DNA of 30,718 nucleotides from positions 1 to 30,718 of the IMG/VR virus record IMGVR_UViG_3300037485_000659, one strand, 5' to 3'. The notes under the pieces are model-generated. The model was given only the letters and a program-made list of their open reading frames with translations. It was not told the origin of the DNA and made no database searches. The stretch is from a virus. Below are positions 1 through 6,543 of the stretch, piece by piece. Every line of letters begins with the position of its first letter. Positions within the stretch are counted from its first letter, which is position 1. Made by a program: the position numbers and the translations under genes.

Positions 1-49
1 ATCATTAAGACGTTCCTTTCATGTGTTCTCCGTTCCTCTCCTCTGACTG

Positions 50-79
50 CCTCCGGCCTAACCGCCGGAGGTCTTTTTT
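50..79 (+). terminator. Intrinsic terminator, plus strand
   Basis: A perfect 8-bp stem (CCTCCGGC at 50-57, GCCGGAGG at 64-71) with a 6-nt loop is followed directly by a T-rich run at 72-79. The T-run is on the plus strand only, so it should end rightward transcription from a gene left of the window. The last codons of the leftward MerR-like gene lie inside the right arm. Confidence 0.7.
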
Positions 80-273
80 CTCTTTGCCAGTATCTCGACC
101 ACCCTCGCGATGTCATCCCGTGACCACTCGCGGTAGCGGTTCGCGCCCCGCTCGGCCGTGGGGATAAGCCCTGCGGCCTCCCATAGTCGTATGGTGTCTT
201 TTGACACCTCGCACATCTCCGCCACGTCGCCCGTGCGGAGCGTTTCTCTTAGTAGTCTGCTTTTACGTTTCAT
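58..273 (-). CDS. Small MerR-type helix-turn-helix DNA-binding protein
   Basis: This 71-residue protein is mostly one winged-helix MerR/excisionase-type DNA-binding domain. Residues 14-22 and 24-32 (TGDVAEMCEVS, DTIRLWEAAGL) form the HTH, followed by the wing segment GANRYREWSRDDI. It lacks the long dimerisation helix and effector domain of full MerR regulators, so it resembles phage excisionases and small MerR-like repressors. The start follows a GGAGGAGG site and overlaps the end of the upstream gene by 11 nt. As the last gene of the small leftward operon it could regulate phage transcription or act in excision. No integrase is visible in the window to favour excision. Its stop codon lies in the stem of a plus-strand terminator. 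Confidence 0.8.
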   Translation of the reverse strand: MKRKSRLLRETLRTGDVAEMCEVSKDTIRLWEAAGLIPTAERGANRYREWSRDDIARVVEILAKRKKTSGG

Positions 274-535
274 CTTCCTCCTCCCACCAACTGCAATAAT
301 GCTCGAACTCTACATTATCGTGAATCTCTCTACACCAACGATGGCCAGCTATTTCAAAACCACTACTTGCATTGCAGTCCTTGCACCGACCCTTTATCTG
401 GTTGGCGCGGAGTTCGTTTACCAACTCGGTCATCCTGTCAAGCTGCACCCGCATGTCATGACACTTTGCTGTAAACTCATCGCACCTATTGACTAGCTCA
501 CTGGTTCGCGCCATATAAAACTCTAATTCACTCAT
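263..535 (-). CDS. Hypothetical coiled-coil protein with C-terminal Cys/His cluster
   Basis: I do not recognise this 90-residue protein. The first 45 residues are predicted helical with heptad-like spacing (SELVNRCDEF, MTELVNELRAN). The C-terminal half has CKDC, a His, then HRWC and HYC, which could bind zinc. The frame is open further upstream to 694, but the ATG at 535 forms an ATGA overlap with the preceding gene's stop and is preceded by a purine-rich GGCGAGG segment, so I chose it. It lies in the early-type leftward operon. Its function is unknown; a small nucleic-acid or protein adaptor is possible but unsupported. Confidence 0.6.
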   Translation of the reverse strand: MSELEFYMARTSELVNRCDEFTAKCHDMRVQLDRMTELVNELRANQIKGRCKDCNASSGFEIAGHRWCREIHDNVEFEHYCSWWEEEDET

Positions 536-735
536 CTGGCCCTCGCCTCCCCGATCACGTGCCCCGCGCACCCAGGACACGCGCACTTCCCATTTACTAC
601 CCAGTCCTGCGCCTCGGCGCACAGGATCGCCGTCGGTTGCTCGTGGCCGTATGTCGTTAGACTCGCGCCGCAGGCATCGCAAACGATACGCCATGACATC
701 TGTTGTGTTCGTGTGTTCATACCGCCTCTGATCAT
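532..735 (-). CDS. Hypothetical small zinc-ribbon-like protein
   Basis: A 67-residue protein with two paired-cysteine motifs, VCDACG near the N-terminus and CACPGC near the C-terminus, separated by about 35 residues with an extra Cys and His. This spacing suggests a zinc ribbon or treble-clef fold. An AAGGAGG site sits 9 nt before the ATG at 735. A further ATG at 720 has a weaker site, and the frame is open to 777. The gene overlaps the next one by ATGA. It may be a transcription- or DNA-related accessory protein, but the family is not recognised. Confidence 0.6.
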   Translation of the reverse strand: MIRGGMNTRTQQMSWRIVCDACGASLTTYGHEQPTAILCAEAQDWVVNGKCACPGCAGHVIGEARAR

Positions 736-739
736 TGTG

Positions 740-1015
740 TTATGCCTCCTTAAGGTATTTTGCAAAGCGCTCCACAATCTCGTCTGACATTACCACTTCT
801 TGATATAACCATCTCTCTACATCTTTTGGCGTCATTGCTCGCACATACATTGCAAAACTGCTTTGGTCTGGAAACGACTGGACCCTAAACCAATTTCCCT
901 TATAAGTTTTGTAAAGTGTTTCTTCGCCAGAAACCACATTACCTTTTTTAGGGATCGATGCAACTTTTACTGCTTTTTCTGTGTCGTATATTTCGCCTTC
1001 GATTATAAACTTCAT
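740..1015 (-). CDS. Hypothetical phage protein (KIYDTEKA-type)
   Basis: This 91-residue protein starts MKFIIEGEIYDTEKAVKV and has the segment ETLYKTYKGNWFRV. This matches, from memory, a small uncharacterised family common in phages and mobile elements, in which 'YDTEKA' precedes 'E.LY.T..GNWF'. No catalytic or metal-binding residues stand out, and the role is unknown. The start has an AGGAGG site 7 nt upstream and shares ATGA with the previous gene's stop. Its codon use is more AT-rich than its neighbours, suggesting a different origin. Confidence 0.65.
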   Translation of the reverse strand: MKFIIEGEIYDTEKAVKVASIPKKGNVVSGEETLYKTYKGNWFRVQSFPDQSSFAMYVRAMTPKDVERWLYQEVVMSDEIVERFAKYLKEA

Positions 1016-1308
1016 TTTGTCGCCTCCTCTCTGTATTGTGCGTCAGCGATCTTCAGTATCGCCGTCGCTATTTCTTTTCGCAGCGTCGGGTTGCCCTGCC
1101 ACCGCGCCAGACAGTGACAGGCACTCCAGAACGCATCAAACATAACATCAGCCACCGGTCGGCTGGAGTCAGCCACCGGCTTCAGAAAGTCTTTTTGGAA
1201 CCCACTCACAACCTGCGCCCGTTGCGCCGGAGCGCATTTGTGGAGATCGGCCAACCGCTCGCAAGCCAGCGTTAGCCCCATTGCGAATATCGCCTCACGT
1301 CTATTCAT
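1012..1308 (-). CDS. Hypothetical helical protein
   Basis: A 98-residue, probably all-helical protein with three Cys and two His (LACERLADLHKC, SACHCLARW) that do not form a clear metal site. I do not recognise it. The start at 1308 has GGAGTG 7 nt upstream and lies inside the end of the preceding gene. The stop overlaps the following ATG as ATGA. This tight coupling supports expression from the promoter near 2760. No function is proposed. Confidence 0.6.
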   Translation of the reverse strand: MNRREAIFAMGLTLACERLADLHKCAPAQRAQVVSGFQKDFLKPVADSSRPVADVMFDAFWSACHCLARWQGNPTLRKEIATAILKIADAQYREEATK

Positions 1309-1633
1309 CGCCGTGCACTCCGTTCCGCTGTCTCCAATTATATGTACGGCATTTTTGAGAGCAAAATAGTTTTTTCGGCACGGAATCTTCTGCTAGAACT
1401 TTGCCGCACCATTGACAATTACGAACAGGCTTTATTGGTGGCCGTTTACTCCAGTCAGTTGCAACGGTGTCATCGTTGCCGAGGCGGCGGATGTCCTGCG
1501 CATAGTTCACAAACTCGCAGGCAGCGTCCATACAATAACGCGCCTCCATCTTCATTTGTTGACGGGTCATCTCGTCGAGCCTCGCAACTCGTGCGATGAA
1601 CAGCTTTTCGGCAACTTCTAACGGTCTCAACAT
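1301..1633 (-). CDS. Hypothetical protein with C-terminal FCS-type zinc finger
   Basis: The N-terminal two thirds are helical (LRPLEVAEKLFIARVARLDE onward). The C-terminal 35 residues carry CQWCGK, then LFCSQKCRTYNWRQRN, a CxxC...CxxxC arrangement typical of small phage zinc fingers related to the FCS/MYND type. These usually bind nucleic acid or protein. The frame is open to 1669 with alternative ATGs at 1648 and 1657. I prefer 1633 because GGAAG lies 7 nt upstream and the overlap with the preceding stop is short, but the start is uncertain. The specific target is unknown. Confidence 0.6.
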   Translation of the reverse strand: MLRPLEVAEKLFIARVARLDEMTRQQMKMEARYCMDAACEFVNYAQDIRRLGNDDTVATDWSKRPPIKPVRNCQWCGKVLAEDSVPKKLFCSQKCRTYNWRQRNGVHGDE

Positions 1634-2370
1634 TTGGTGGCTTCCCATTTTCCGCATACCTGCTCGCATATAGCGATTAAGTCTATAGCACGAGCATAAG
1701 CACGAGCAGCAGCATAAGCAGCATAAGCTGCTGCATCAGCAGCAGCACGAGCAGCAGCATAAGCTGCTGATGATGCATCAGCAGCAGCATCAGCAGCAGC
1801 ATAAGCAGCACGAGCAGCAGCATAAGCTGCTGCATCAGCATCAGCATAAGCACGAGCAGCAGCATAAGCTGCTGCATCAGCATCAGCAGCAGCATCAGCA
1901 GCAGCATAAGCTGCTGATGATGCATCAGCAGCAGCATCAGCAGCAGCATCATAAGCATCATTAGCAGCAGCATAACTGCGATCGCTCCCGTTTAGCCAAC
2001 TATCTGCCCATTCATTCCATTTCGGATCATTGCTAACAACTTTCGCGCAACGGATAGCAATTTCTATAAGTTGATCTATAGTCATAACAGGCATTTCTAT
2101 TTCCCTCAACAGCGTGAGAGATTTCACCCCACATTTAAGTTGTCTATCATGCTTGATTACTCTACCAGGCTTCGCCTCGAATATCCGAGGATTCCTGAAG
2201 TTGCTATGTATTGGATTCATTAACACAGCAACCAGAGGATGCTCATAGGAATGTAACCACTTGTTGCTGCACAGACCATCATCGCCTGATTTAGCGTGTT
2301 TGGTCACTCCTAACTCCCATTGAGTGTCATTATACGTCTGCATGTTTTGATCGGTGAGCTTATATAGCAT
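1627..2370 (-). CDS. DUF7666-like phage protein with long Ala-rich repeat tail
   Basis: The first ~90 residues (YKLTDQNMQTY, QWELGVTKHA, LCSNKWLHSYEHPL, FEAKPGRVIKHDRQLKCG) resemble a phage domain I remember as DUF7666; its function is unknown. After a linker (MTIDQLIEIAIRCAKVV) comes about 100 residues built almost only of Ala, Asp, Tyr, Arg and Ser in units such as AAYAAADAAADA. This should form a long helix with Tyr and Asp at regular intervals. The protein then ends in a normal segment (IDLIAICEQVCGKWEATKC). GGAGG lies upstream of the ATG, which overlaps the preceding stop as TAATG. Ala-rich tails of this style recur in phage homologues and expand by DNA slippage. Confidence 0.7.
   Translation of the reverse strand: MLYKLTDQNMQTYNDTQWELGVTKHAKSGDDGLCSNKWLHSYEHPLVAVLMNPIHSNFRNPRIFEAKPGRVIKHDRQLKCGVKSLTLLREIEMPVMTIDQLIEIAIRCAKVVSNDPKWNEWADSWLNGSDRSYAAANDAYDAAADAAADASSAAYAAADAAADADAAAYAAARAYADADAAAYAAARAAYAAADAAADASSAAYAAARAAADAAAYAAYAAARAYARAIDLIAICEQVCGKWEATKC
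1686..1975 (-). repeat. GCA/GCT-rich imperfect repeat tract within the Ala-rich gene
   Basis: A low-complexity tract of CAGCAG/CATCAG/CATAAG units encodes the Ala-rich helix. It contains a 53-bp perfect direct repeat (1750-1802 and 1897-1949, offset 147 bp, i.e. 49 codons), so a larger block was duplicated in frame as well as single units. AGCAGCAGCATAAGCTGCTG segments are partly self-complementary. The tract is open in several frames, which explains the spurious alternative ORFs here. Confidence 0.9.
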
Positions 2371-2666
2371 TACCTCGCCTCCATTTCGCCGCTCAGTATA
2401 ACCGTTGTTTTCGCGTTCTCCCGCACTATCGCGAGAGCTTTGGTCTCAATGTGCTGGTAGGCAGCTAACCACCCCCAGAGGAGTAGACCGGCCAACACGA
2501 GCCACGTAGCCCCTCTCGTGAGGCTTTCGTGTCGCACCCACCACCCGCGCCGCTGGTAGCGCAGTATTCGTTGCGCCGTCTCCCTGTGCGCCAACTGCGG
2601 GCATTGTCTATTTGGTCGCATCATCCGGCAATAGCAGGTTGATCGTGTGCGTGTCCTCATATTCAT
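2370..2666 (-). CDS. Small single-span membrane protein, first gene of the early-type operon
   Basis: A 98-residue protein with a very basic N-terminal half (Arg-rich, four Cys), one transmembrane segment at about residues 54-70 (TWLVLAGLLLWGWLAAY), and a 28-residue polar tail. The positive-inside rule places the N-terminus in the cytoplasm. AGGAGAGG precedes the ATG at 2666; ATG at 2660 is a near alternative. It is the first gene after the strong promoter at 2756-2784. Its role is unknown; superinfection exclusion or host-membrane interaction is possible for an early membrane protein, but nothing in the sequence proves it. Confidence 0.6.
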   Translation of the reverse strand: MNMRTRTRSTCYCRMMRPNRQCPQLAHRETAQRILRYQRRGWWVRHESLTRGATWLVLAGLLLWGWLAAYQHIETKALAIVRENAKTTVILSGEMEAR

Positions 2667-2690
2667 TATTCCTCTCCTGTTGTTTGTTGT

Positions 2691-2748
2691 TTGCAGACCG
2701 GAGTTGTATTCTGTCGCTGTGTGTAGTTTGCGGCACTCCGGCCTGCAA
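2691..2748 (-). promoter_or_regulatory. 14-bp inverted repeat at the 5' end of the early-type transcript
   Basis: TTGCAGACCGGAGT (2691-2704) and ACTCCGGCCTGCAA (2735-2748) are reverse complements except for one G-T pair, with a 30-nt loop. The outer end lies about 8 nt downstream of the -10 box, where transcription should start, so the transcript would begin with this stem. It could stabilise the mRNA 5' end or be a repressor operator. Confidence 0.6.
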
Positions 2749-2755
2749 CATGTAT

Positions 2756-2784
2756 ATTATACCCAATTACATAGCGTTAGTCAA
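2756..2784 (-). promoter_or_regulatory. Consensus sigma-70 promoter for the 2666-58 operon
   Basis: On the minus strand, TTGACT (2784-2779) is separated by exactly 17 bp from TATAAT (2761-2756). An AT-rich stretch at about 2785-2825 upstream could act as an UP element. The predicted start is near 2749. No other promoter this good was seen in the window, and it lies just before the first gene of the short leftward operon. Confidence 0.85.
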
Positions 2785-2821
2785 TAGTTTATGCAAAGTA
2801 TTTTATTTATTTTCAGCCACT

Positions 2822-2872
2822 CATAATAAAGCCCCACCGACCCAAGAAATGCAATGGGAGGACGGTGGGGTC
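2822..2872 (-). terminator. Intrinsic terminator ending the structural operon
   Basis: CCCCACCG (2832-2839) and CGGTGGGG (2863-2870) form an 8-bp GC stem, with an inner 4-bp CCCA/TGGG stem in the loop. Read leftward, it is followed by CTTTATTAT, a U-rich tail. It sits 45 nt after the endolysin stop codon and before the next promoter, the expected place for the end of the late operon. Confidence 0.65.
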
Positions 2873-2916
2873 TGCGCTGAGTTCCCGACTTAGACTCGGT
2901 ATCAGCCACAACTCAC

Positions 2917-3285
2917 TTAGTCTCCATACTGGATATGACAAGCCTCTTTGAGGATCGGATGCATTCCTACCTTCCGCGCTTCGGTAGCCAGTGCGATCCA
3001 GAAGTCGCCAGGGGCATTCCACCCGTGGCTTTTGGATATGATGTCTACAGCTTTGCCGTTCAGGTGTTTACTATACATCGTCCACGTTACGCACTTCCGG
3101 CTCTTCTGCCTAGTCCTGCCGATGCTGTACAACCACGACTGACGCTCAGGACTTCTCCGCGCCTCATAGATAACTGCATCATAGCCACGTGCATTCATAG
3201 CCTCGATCAATTTAGCCACTCGCTCCGCAACATACGGAGCCAGTGAATTGATGGATGCATTTCGTTTCGGTTCAAAGATACTCAT
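2917..3285 (-). CDS. Endolysin, peptidase M15 (D-Ala-D-Ala/L-Ala-D-Glu peptidase type)
   Basis: A 122-residue single-domain zinc peptidase predicted to cut peptidoglycan stem peptides at lysis. The M15 signature SKHLNGKAVD (residues 72-81) supplies His and Asp zinc ligands. The C-terminal HIQYGD supplies the third ligand (His117) in place of the usual HFE-type ending. There is no signal peptide or cell-wall-binding domain, so export would depend on the holin encoded upstream. GGGGAGG lies 5 nt from the ATG at 3285 and only 2 nt from the ATG at 3288, so I prefer 3285. The TGA of the terminase gene lies within the two ATGs. The length fits compact phage M15 endolysins. It is the last gene before the terminator. 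Confidence 0.88.
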   Translation of the reverse strand: MSIFEPKRNASINSLAPYVAERVAKLIEAMNARGYDAVIYEARRSPERQSWLYSIGRTRQKSRKCVTWTMYSKHLNGKAVDIISKSHGWNAPGDFWIALATEARKVGMHPILKEACHIQYGD

Positions 3286-4706
3286 CATATCCTCCCCGCC
3301 GCTGTAATTCGCTTCTCCGCTGAAAGTCTGTTAAACGCCCCGCTCGAAGCGTCTACCTGGTCATCGTTTGTGCCGGTGGGGAACTGGCCTAGCTCGTCTA
3401 GGTATGAACTATTCCACACGCCGCGCACCATTGATATGTTACCCGCCTCGGCCTGCGCCGCAAACGGATCGGAACGTATTTCTTTTGAGCCGGTAGGTTT
3501 ATCGCCGCGCACCGAATACCCAGACAGCAGCCTGGTATAATTCGATATGGTATTCAGCCCGCCGCTGCCGCCCTCCTGCTCGATGTAGATTTTCACCGCC
3601 CGCCCGTCGACGTTCGCCGTCTGGCTCACCAGCCGCTCGGTGTGTAGACTGCTCAACCGATCACGCTGGACATCCTCAATACAATAGCTGCCGTCCGCGC
3701 ACTTGCTCATTAGCACACCCACGCTGTAGTCACCTGTGGTCGTAGCTGCTAAGTCCCAGTATCTAATACGTGACTGCACCGCCGCCGGCCTGGCGTCCAC
3801 CACCCCGAACCAGTGGCGTTTGATGTAGCCACCCTCGCGCGGCGAAGGCCTGCCCTGATACAACGCATTATACCCATACGAGCCCAATACCAGATGTTTA
3901 TCTTTGAGCGAGGCTAGGTCGAAACGCTCAGGGCACAACGCTTCACCGACCTCGCGCCCCAGTGGATCGTTGTCTTCGGCCTCAGCCGGTAGGTTTATAG
4001 CTGTCCAGTCATTGCCACTCTCCCCGGCCATTATTCGACCCCATAGGTCATCATTGTGCCAGCGTGTTTGAATTAGTATAGCTGTCGCGTTCTGTTGGAG
4101 TCTGGTGTATAAGTCCTCAGACCACCACTCCCACACCCGCTCTCGGTATACAGGCGAGTCAGCCTCGGCTCGGGACTTTACCGGGTCATCTATAATTAGC
4201 AGGTCGATCGGTCGGCCTGTTACGCCAGCACCAACACCTACGCACACAATGCCGCCGCCCTGCGCCGTCTCCCACTCTGACATTGACTTTGACTCGTTAC
4301 TGATTTGGATGCCCGCCGCCTCGGCTATGCGCCGCGTGTGCCGCCCGAACCGGTTTGCAAACGACTGGTTATAGCTGCCAATACCAATTCTAAGCCTGGG
4401 ATTCTTCGCGAGCCGGTAGACTGTATAACGCTCGGTAACACATGAGCTTTTGCCGTGTTGCGGTGGAATAGACAACGCGAGGCGTTTAATGCTGCCCGCG
4501 GTCATTTGTGCGAGCTTGTCCTGGACATACAGCTGCCACGCCCAACGCCACGAGAACTCAGGCGAAACACGCTCAAGCCAGTCGAGGTATGGCTCTGCCG
4601 CCGACGTGCCGTCAGTCCGTATCGTCAGCCTGCGGCGTGCCGCTTCCTGCAATAATGCCCGTGACTCGCTCGATAAGGTCGGCGTCTGACAGTTTGCTGA
4701 GGTCAT
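3285..4706 (-). CDS. terL: Terminase large subunit (ATPase-nuclease)
   Basis: A 473-residue packaging motor. Walker A is PPQHGKS (81-87), Walker B is IDLLIIDDP (167-175) and a coupling-type motif is ILIQTRWHNDD (210-220). The RNase H-like nuclease domain has acidic residues in RYWDLA (Asp318), YIEQEGG (Glu376/378) and DDQVDA (448-453). The layout fits the TIGR01630-type phage terminases. The protein drives DNA into the prohead through the portal and cuts the concatemer. The start has GAGGT 5 nt upstream and overlaps the preceding gene by 95 bp in another frame, so the two are probably translationally coupled. Its place after the lysis genes, about 23 kb from the portal, is unusual. Confidence 0.95.
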   Translation of the reverse strand: MTSANCQTPTLSSESRALLQEAARRRLTIRTDGTSAAEPYLDWLERVSPEFSWRWAWQLYVQDKLAQMTAGSIKRLALSIPPQHGKSSCVTERYTVYRLAKNPRLRIGIGSYNQSFANRFGRHTRRIAEAAGIQISNESKSMSEWETAQGGGIVCVGVGAGVTGRPIDLLIIDDPVKSRAEADSPVYRERVWEWWSEDLYTRLQQNATAILIQTRWHNDDLWGRIMAGESGNDWTAINLPAEAEDNDPLGREVGEALCPERFDLASLKDKHLVLGSYGYNALYQGRPSPREGGYIKRHWFGVVDARPAAVQSRIRYWDLAATTTGDYSVGVLMSKCADGSYCIEDVQRDRLSSLHTERLVSQTANVDGRAVKIYIEQEGGSGGLNTISNYTRLLSGYSVRGDKPTGSKEIRSDPFAAQAEAGNISMVRGVWNSSYLDELGQFPTGTNDDQVDASSGAFNRLSAEKRITAAGRI

Positions 4707-4938
4707 GTGTTACCTCGCTGGTTTCTTTCCAGCGTTCGGGGAATAAGTTCATCAATAAGAACTTTGCGGAGTTCGCATCCGGCGGTATATCGGTCTCTGT
4801 TATCTCCTCGCGCTCTGGCACGTATTCACCGTGCAGCACGGCACGGTTTACCACGCGCCGCGTGGACTGCTTATAGCCACACGCCCGCTTAGAGAGTGCC
4901 TCAATTAGATCGCGCTCGCTATCGCTGTAGTCTGTCAT
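4612..4938 (-). CDS. Putative terminase small subunit (adjacent to terL)
   Basis: A 108-residue protein next to and overlapping terL. The centre (NSAKFLLMNLFPERWKETSEVTHD) matches the segment common in small terminases and packaging-site-binding proteins, where 'A.F.L.N..PE.W' precedes a 'VTHD/VEHS' strand. The N-terminus (SERDLIEALSKRACGYKQSTRRVV) is helical and may be a diverged DNA-binding part. AGGTG is 7 nt before the ATG at 4938; the ATG at 4956 lacks a site. The small subunit recognises the packaging site and feeds DNA to TerL. A second candidate at 29341-29691 has a clearer HTH, so the assignment is probable, not certain. Confidence 0.65.
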   Translation of the reverse strand: MTDYSDSERDLIEALSKRACGYKQSTRRVVNRAVLHGEYVPEREEITETDIPPDANSAKFLLMNLFPERWKETSEVTHDLSKLSDADLIERVTGIIAGSGTPQADDTD

Positions 4939-4946
4939 TATTGCAC

Positions 4947-5273
4947 CTATGGACATTTCGGAAGCGTCGGCTTAACTTGCCGGAACACCCACTCCAAGAT
5001 AAGATTTCCCACGCTATCGGGCAATTCTAGCCCCTGCTTCTGTGCCGCCGCCCGCATTTCGTTTAGCACAAACTGGCGTTTAACGGCATTGCTTTCGCCG
5101 TTGCCGCACATCTCCGCCGCCTCGGTGAGGAATCGTTTGACAGCCTCCGCGCCGCCGATGATCGACAGCCACTTCCGCGCCTCCGCGTCGAGGCTAGGCA
5201 AATAACGTGCTACGATGATACCGATGATCGAGACCACAAACCATCCGACTTCCAACCAGTCATGAACAGTCAT
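4947..5273 (-). CDS. Holin, LLH-type
   Basis: A 108-residue protein with one N-terminal transmembrane helix (about residues 5-23, DWLEVGWFVVSIIGIIVARY) and an amphipathic cytoplasmic part with KWLSIIGGAEAVKRFLTEAAEM and a final VFRQVK segment. This layout (one TM, then a ~80-residue helical tail with Ala and charged residues) matches the phage LL-H holin family. It would form membrane lesions that time lysis and release the endolysin encoded two genes downstream. An AGGAGG site lies 5 nt before the start. It follows an XhlA-like gene, making a two-protein membrane lysis unit. Confidence 0.75.
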   Translation of the reverse strand: MTVHDWLEVGWFVVSIIGIIVARYLPSLDAEARKWLSIIGGAEAVKRFLTEAAEMCGNGESNAVKRQFVLNEMRAAAQKQGLELPDSVGNLILEWVFRQVKPTLPKCP

Positions 5274-5282
5274 TGAGTCCTC

Positions 5283-5642
5283 CTAGAAATGGATTTGTAA
5301 CCGTTGAGAAATCACGCCCACAGCCACAGCAATTATAGATGAGACGAATAACCACGCAATCCGCGCTGTAGTGCGTTTGATTGATGACAGATCGTCGACC
5401 ACTGTGTTTACACAATTCTCCAGGTCTTTTATACGTGTTGACTCCAGCCGACATATCTCCATCGAACCATTCATCATGGTATCTAGTTTCCGATTGATTT
5501 CTCCCAACGATTTGTCAAGCAGCGATATTGCTTTGTCTAGGTTGGAATCAGCGGCACGCAATCCCTTTATGTCTTCCAGCACACCATTCTGCACGCCAGC
5601 GACGCGGGATAACTCAGTGTTTACATTGTATTCCTCAGTCAT
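5283..5642 (-). CDS. XhlA-like coiled-coil protein with C-terminal membrane anchor
   Basis: A 119-residue protein. Residues 20-90 are a predicted coiled coil (SNLDKAISLLDKSLGEINRK, IKDLENCVNTVVDDLSSI), followed by RTTARIAWLFVSSIIAVAVGVIS, a single C-terminal transmembrane helix at about 92-112. This matches haemolysin XhlA-type proteins, which act with a holin in PBSX-like lysis cassettes. AGGAG lies 8 nt before the start. It lies 9 nt upstream of the holin gene, which supports a lysis role. An alternative is a generic membrane-anchored coiled-coil protein. Confidence 0.65.
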   Translation of the reverse strand: MTEEYNVNTELSRVAGVQNGVLEDIKGLRAADSNLDKAISLLDKSLGEINRKLDTMMNGSMEICRLESTRIKDLENCVNTVVDDLSSIKRTTARIAWLFVSSIIAVAVGVISQRLQIHF

Positions 5643-5653
5643 TGGTTTTACTC

Positions 5654-6061
5654 CTAAGCATATTTACGGCCACAGCTTGTACATCTCAAGCGAGTATGTC
5701 CGTCCTTGCAATTATACTCTATTTTAGAGAGATGGTCACATACCGGCAGAGCTTTCAGATAGGCCGCCATATCGACGCTCAAACTGAGCGACTCGACTAC
5801 ATCTGCAACAGGTATTAATCCCTGCCTGATATATGAGATGTTTTCCTGTATTTCTGAGTTGATCGGAACCTGATGGATTCGTCCGCAGTCCATGCATTTG
5901 TAGATTATTGAGGTCATAATTTCCGCGATGTGCGAGCATTGAGGCACATCGCGGACAGCCTCAGAGTGCTCTTCCGTCCACCCATTATCCGCCGGAGAAA
6001 TGACACCCTTTATATAAAGGTCTTTCACAACATCCATCGGCCAATTTATACTAATATCCAT
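5654..6061 (-). CDS. Hypothetical protein with two CxxC motifs
   Basis: A 135-residue protein, not recognised. It holds two similar halves: CSH...YKCMDCGRIH in the first and CDHLSKIEYNCKDGHTRLRCTSCGRKY in the second. The pattern Cys-x-His followed by CxxCG in each half suggests an internal duplication of a small zinc-binding unit. The ATG at 6061 overlaps the upstream stop as TAATG and follows AGGTGG; the frame is open to 6085. Its place between baseplate-like and lysis genes suggests a virion-associated or late accessory role. No enzymatic motif is seen. Confidence 0.6.
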   Translation of the reverse strand: MDISINWPMDVVKDLYIKGVISPADNGWTEEHSEAVRDVPQCSHIAEIMTSIIYKCMDCGRIHQVPINSEIQENISYIRQGLIPVADVVESLSLSVDMAAYLKALPVCDHLSKIEYNCKDGHTRLRCTSCGRKYA

Positions 6062-6543
6062 TATGCCACCTGTTCCACAATACACGAACTAGGGCCTGTG
6101 TCCGCACCTGCTATTTTGACAAACACATTTGTTCCAACGCAGTCAAACTCGTCGCACTCTCCATCCCAGCAATAAATATAAGGATAAGGAGTTCGAACAC
6201 GAAGCACTGCATGCCCATCCTTGAATATGCCCATAAGCATGATTCCTGGGCCGTCGAATAACCCCCACGCCCAGCGGCAGTGCCCCCACTCTGGCACGTC
6301 AACAGATGATGACACTATCTCGCCTGTCCCAGATGTGTCGTTTGTTGGTCCCTCGCCTAACGTGTAACATCGCCCAAACGCTGGAGGCACAACAAACAAA
6401 TCAGTAATGTAAGCGTGGTGCATTTCGCACGGACACCAGCAGGTAGTCGGTATACGATTAGCTGTGCCCGAGTCTACCGGCTGGCTGTACCAAACTCCAC
6501 CCTCTAAATACATCACCTTTGCGGGTTTGTTGAAGTTCCTCAT
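6061..6543 (-). CDS. Cys-rich putative tail/baseplate protein
   Basis: A 160-residue protein rich in aromatic residues, Gly and Cys (TCWCPCEMHH, CYWDGECDEFDC-like segments) with predicted beta content. The TCWCPCEM segment resembles the FWCSCSM segment near the C-terminus of the preceding gene's product, hinting that they share a module. It lies downstream of the tape measure in the baseplate/fibre region, so a tail-tip or host-recognition part is the best guess. The ATG at 6543 overlaps the preceding stop as TAATG; an ATG at 6549 is also possible. No database family is recalled. Confidence 0.55.
   Translation of the reverse strand: MRNFNKPAKVMYLEGGVWYSQPVDSGTANRIPTTCWCPCEMHHAYITDLFVVPPAFGRCYTLGEGPTNDTSGTGEIVSSSVDVPEWGHCRWAWGLFDGPGIMLMGIFKDGHAVLRVRTPYPYIYCWDGECDEFDCVGTNVFVKIAGADTGPSSCIVEQVA

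Noticed and set aside
1750-1949. Possible CRISPR or iteron array
   Set aside because: The repeats have no spacers and preserve a reading frame. They are coding low-complexity repeats.
1683-1973. Alternative frames in the Ala-rich tract giving poly-Leu/Met or poly-Gln/His peptides
   Set aside because: They arise because a CAG/CAT-type repeat is open in all frames. The frame with normal sequence on both sides is the real gene.
5260-5454. 64-residue Cys-containing minus-strand frame
   Set aside because: It lies within the XhlA-like gene in another frame and across the holin ribosome binding site. It has no start signal of its own.
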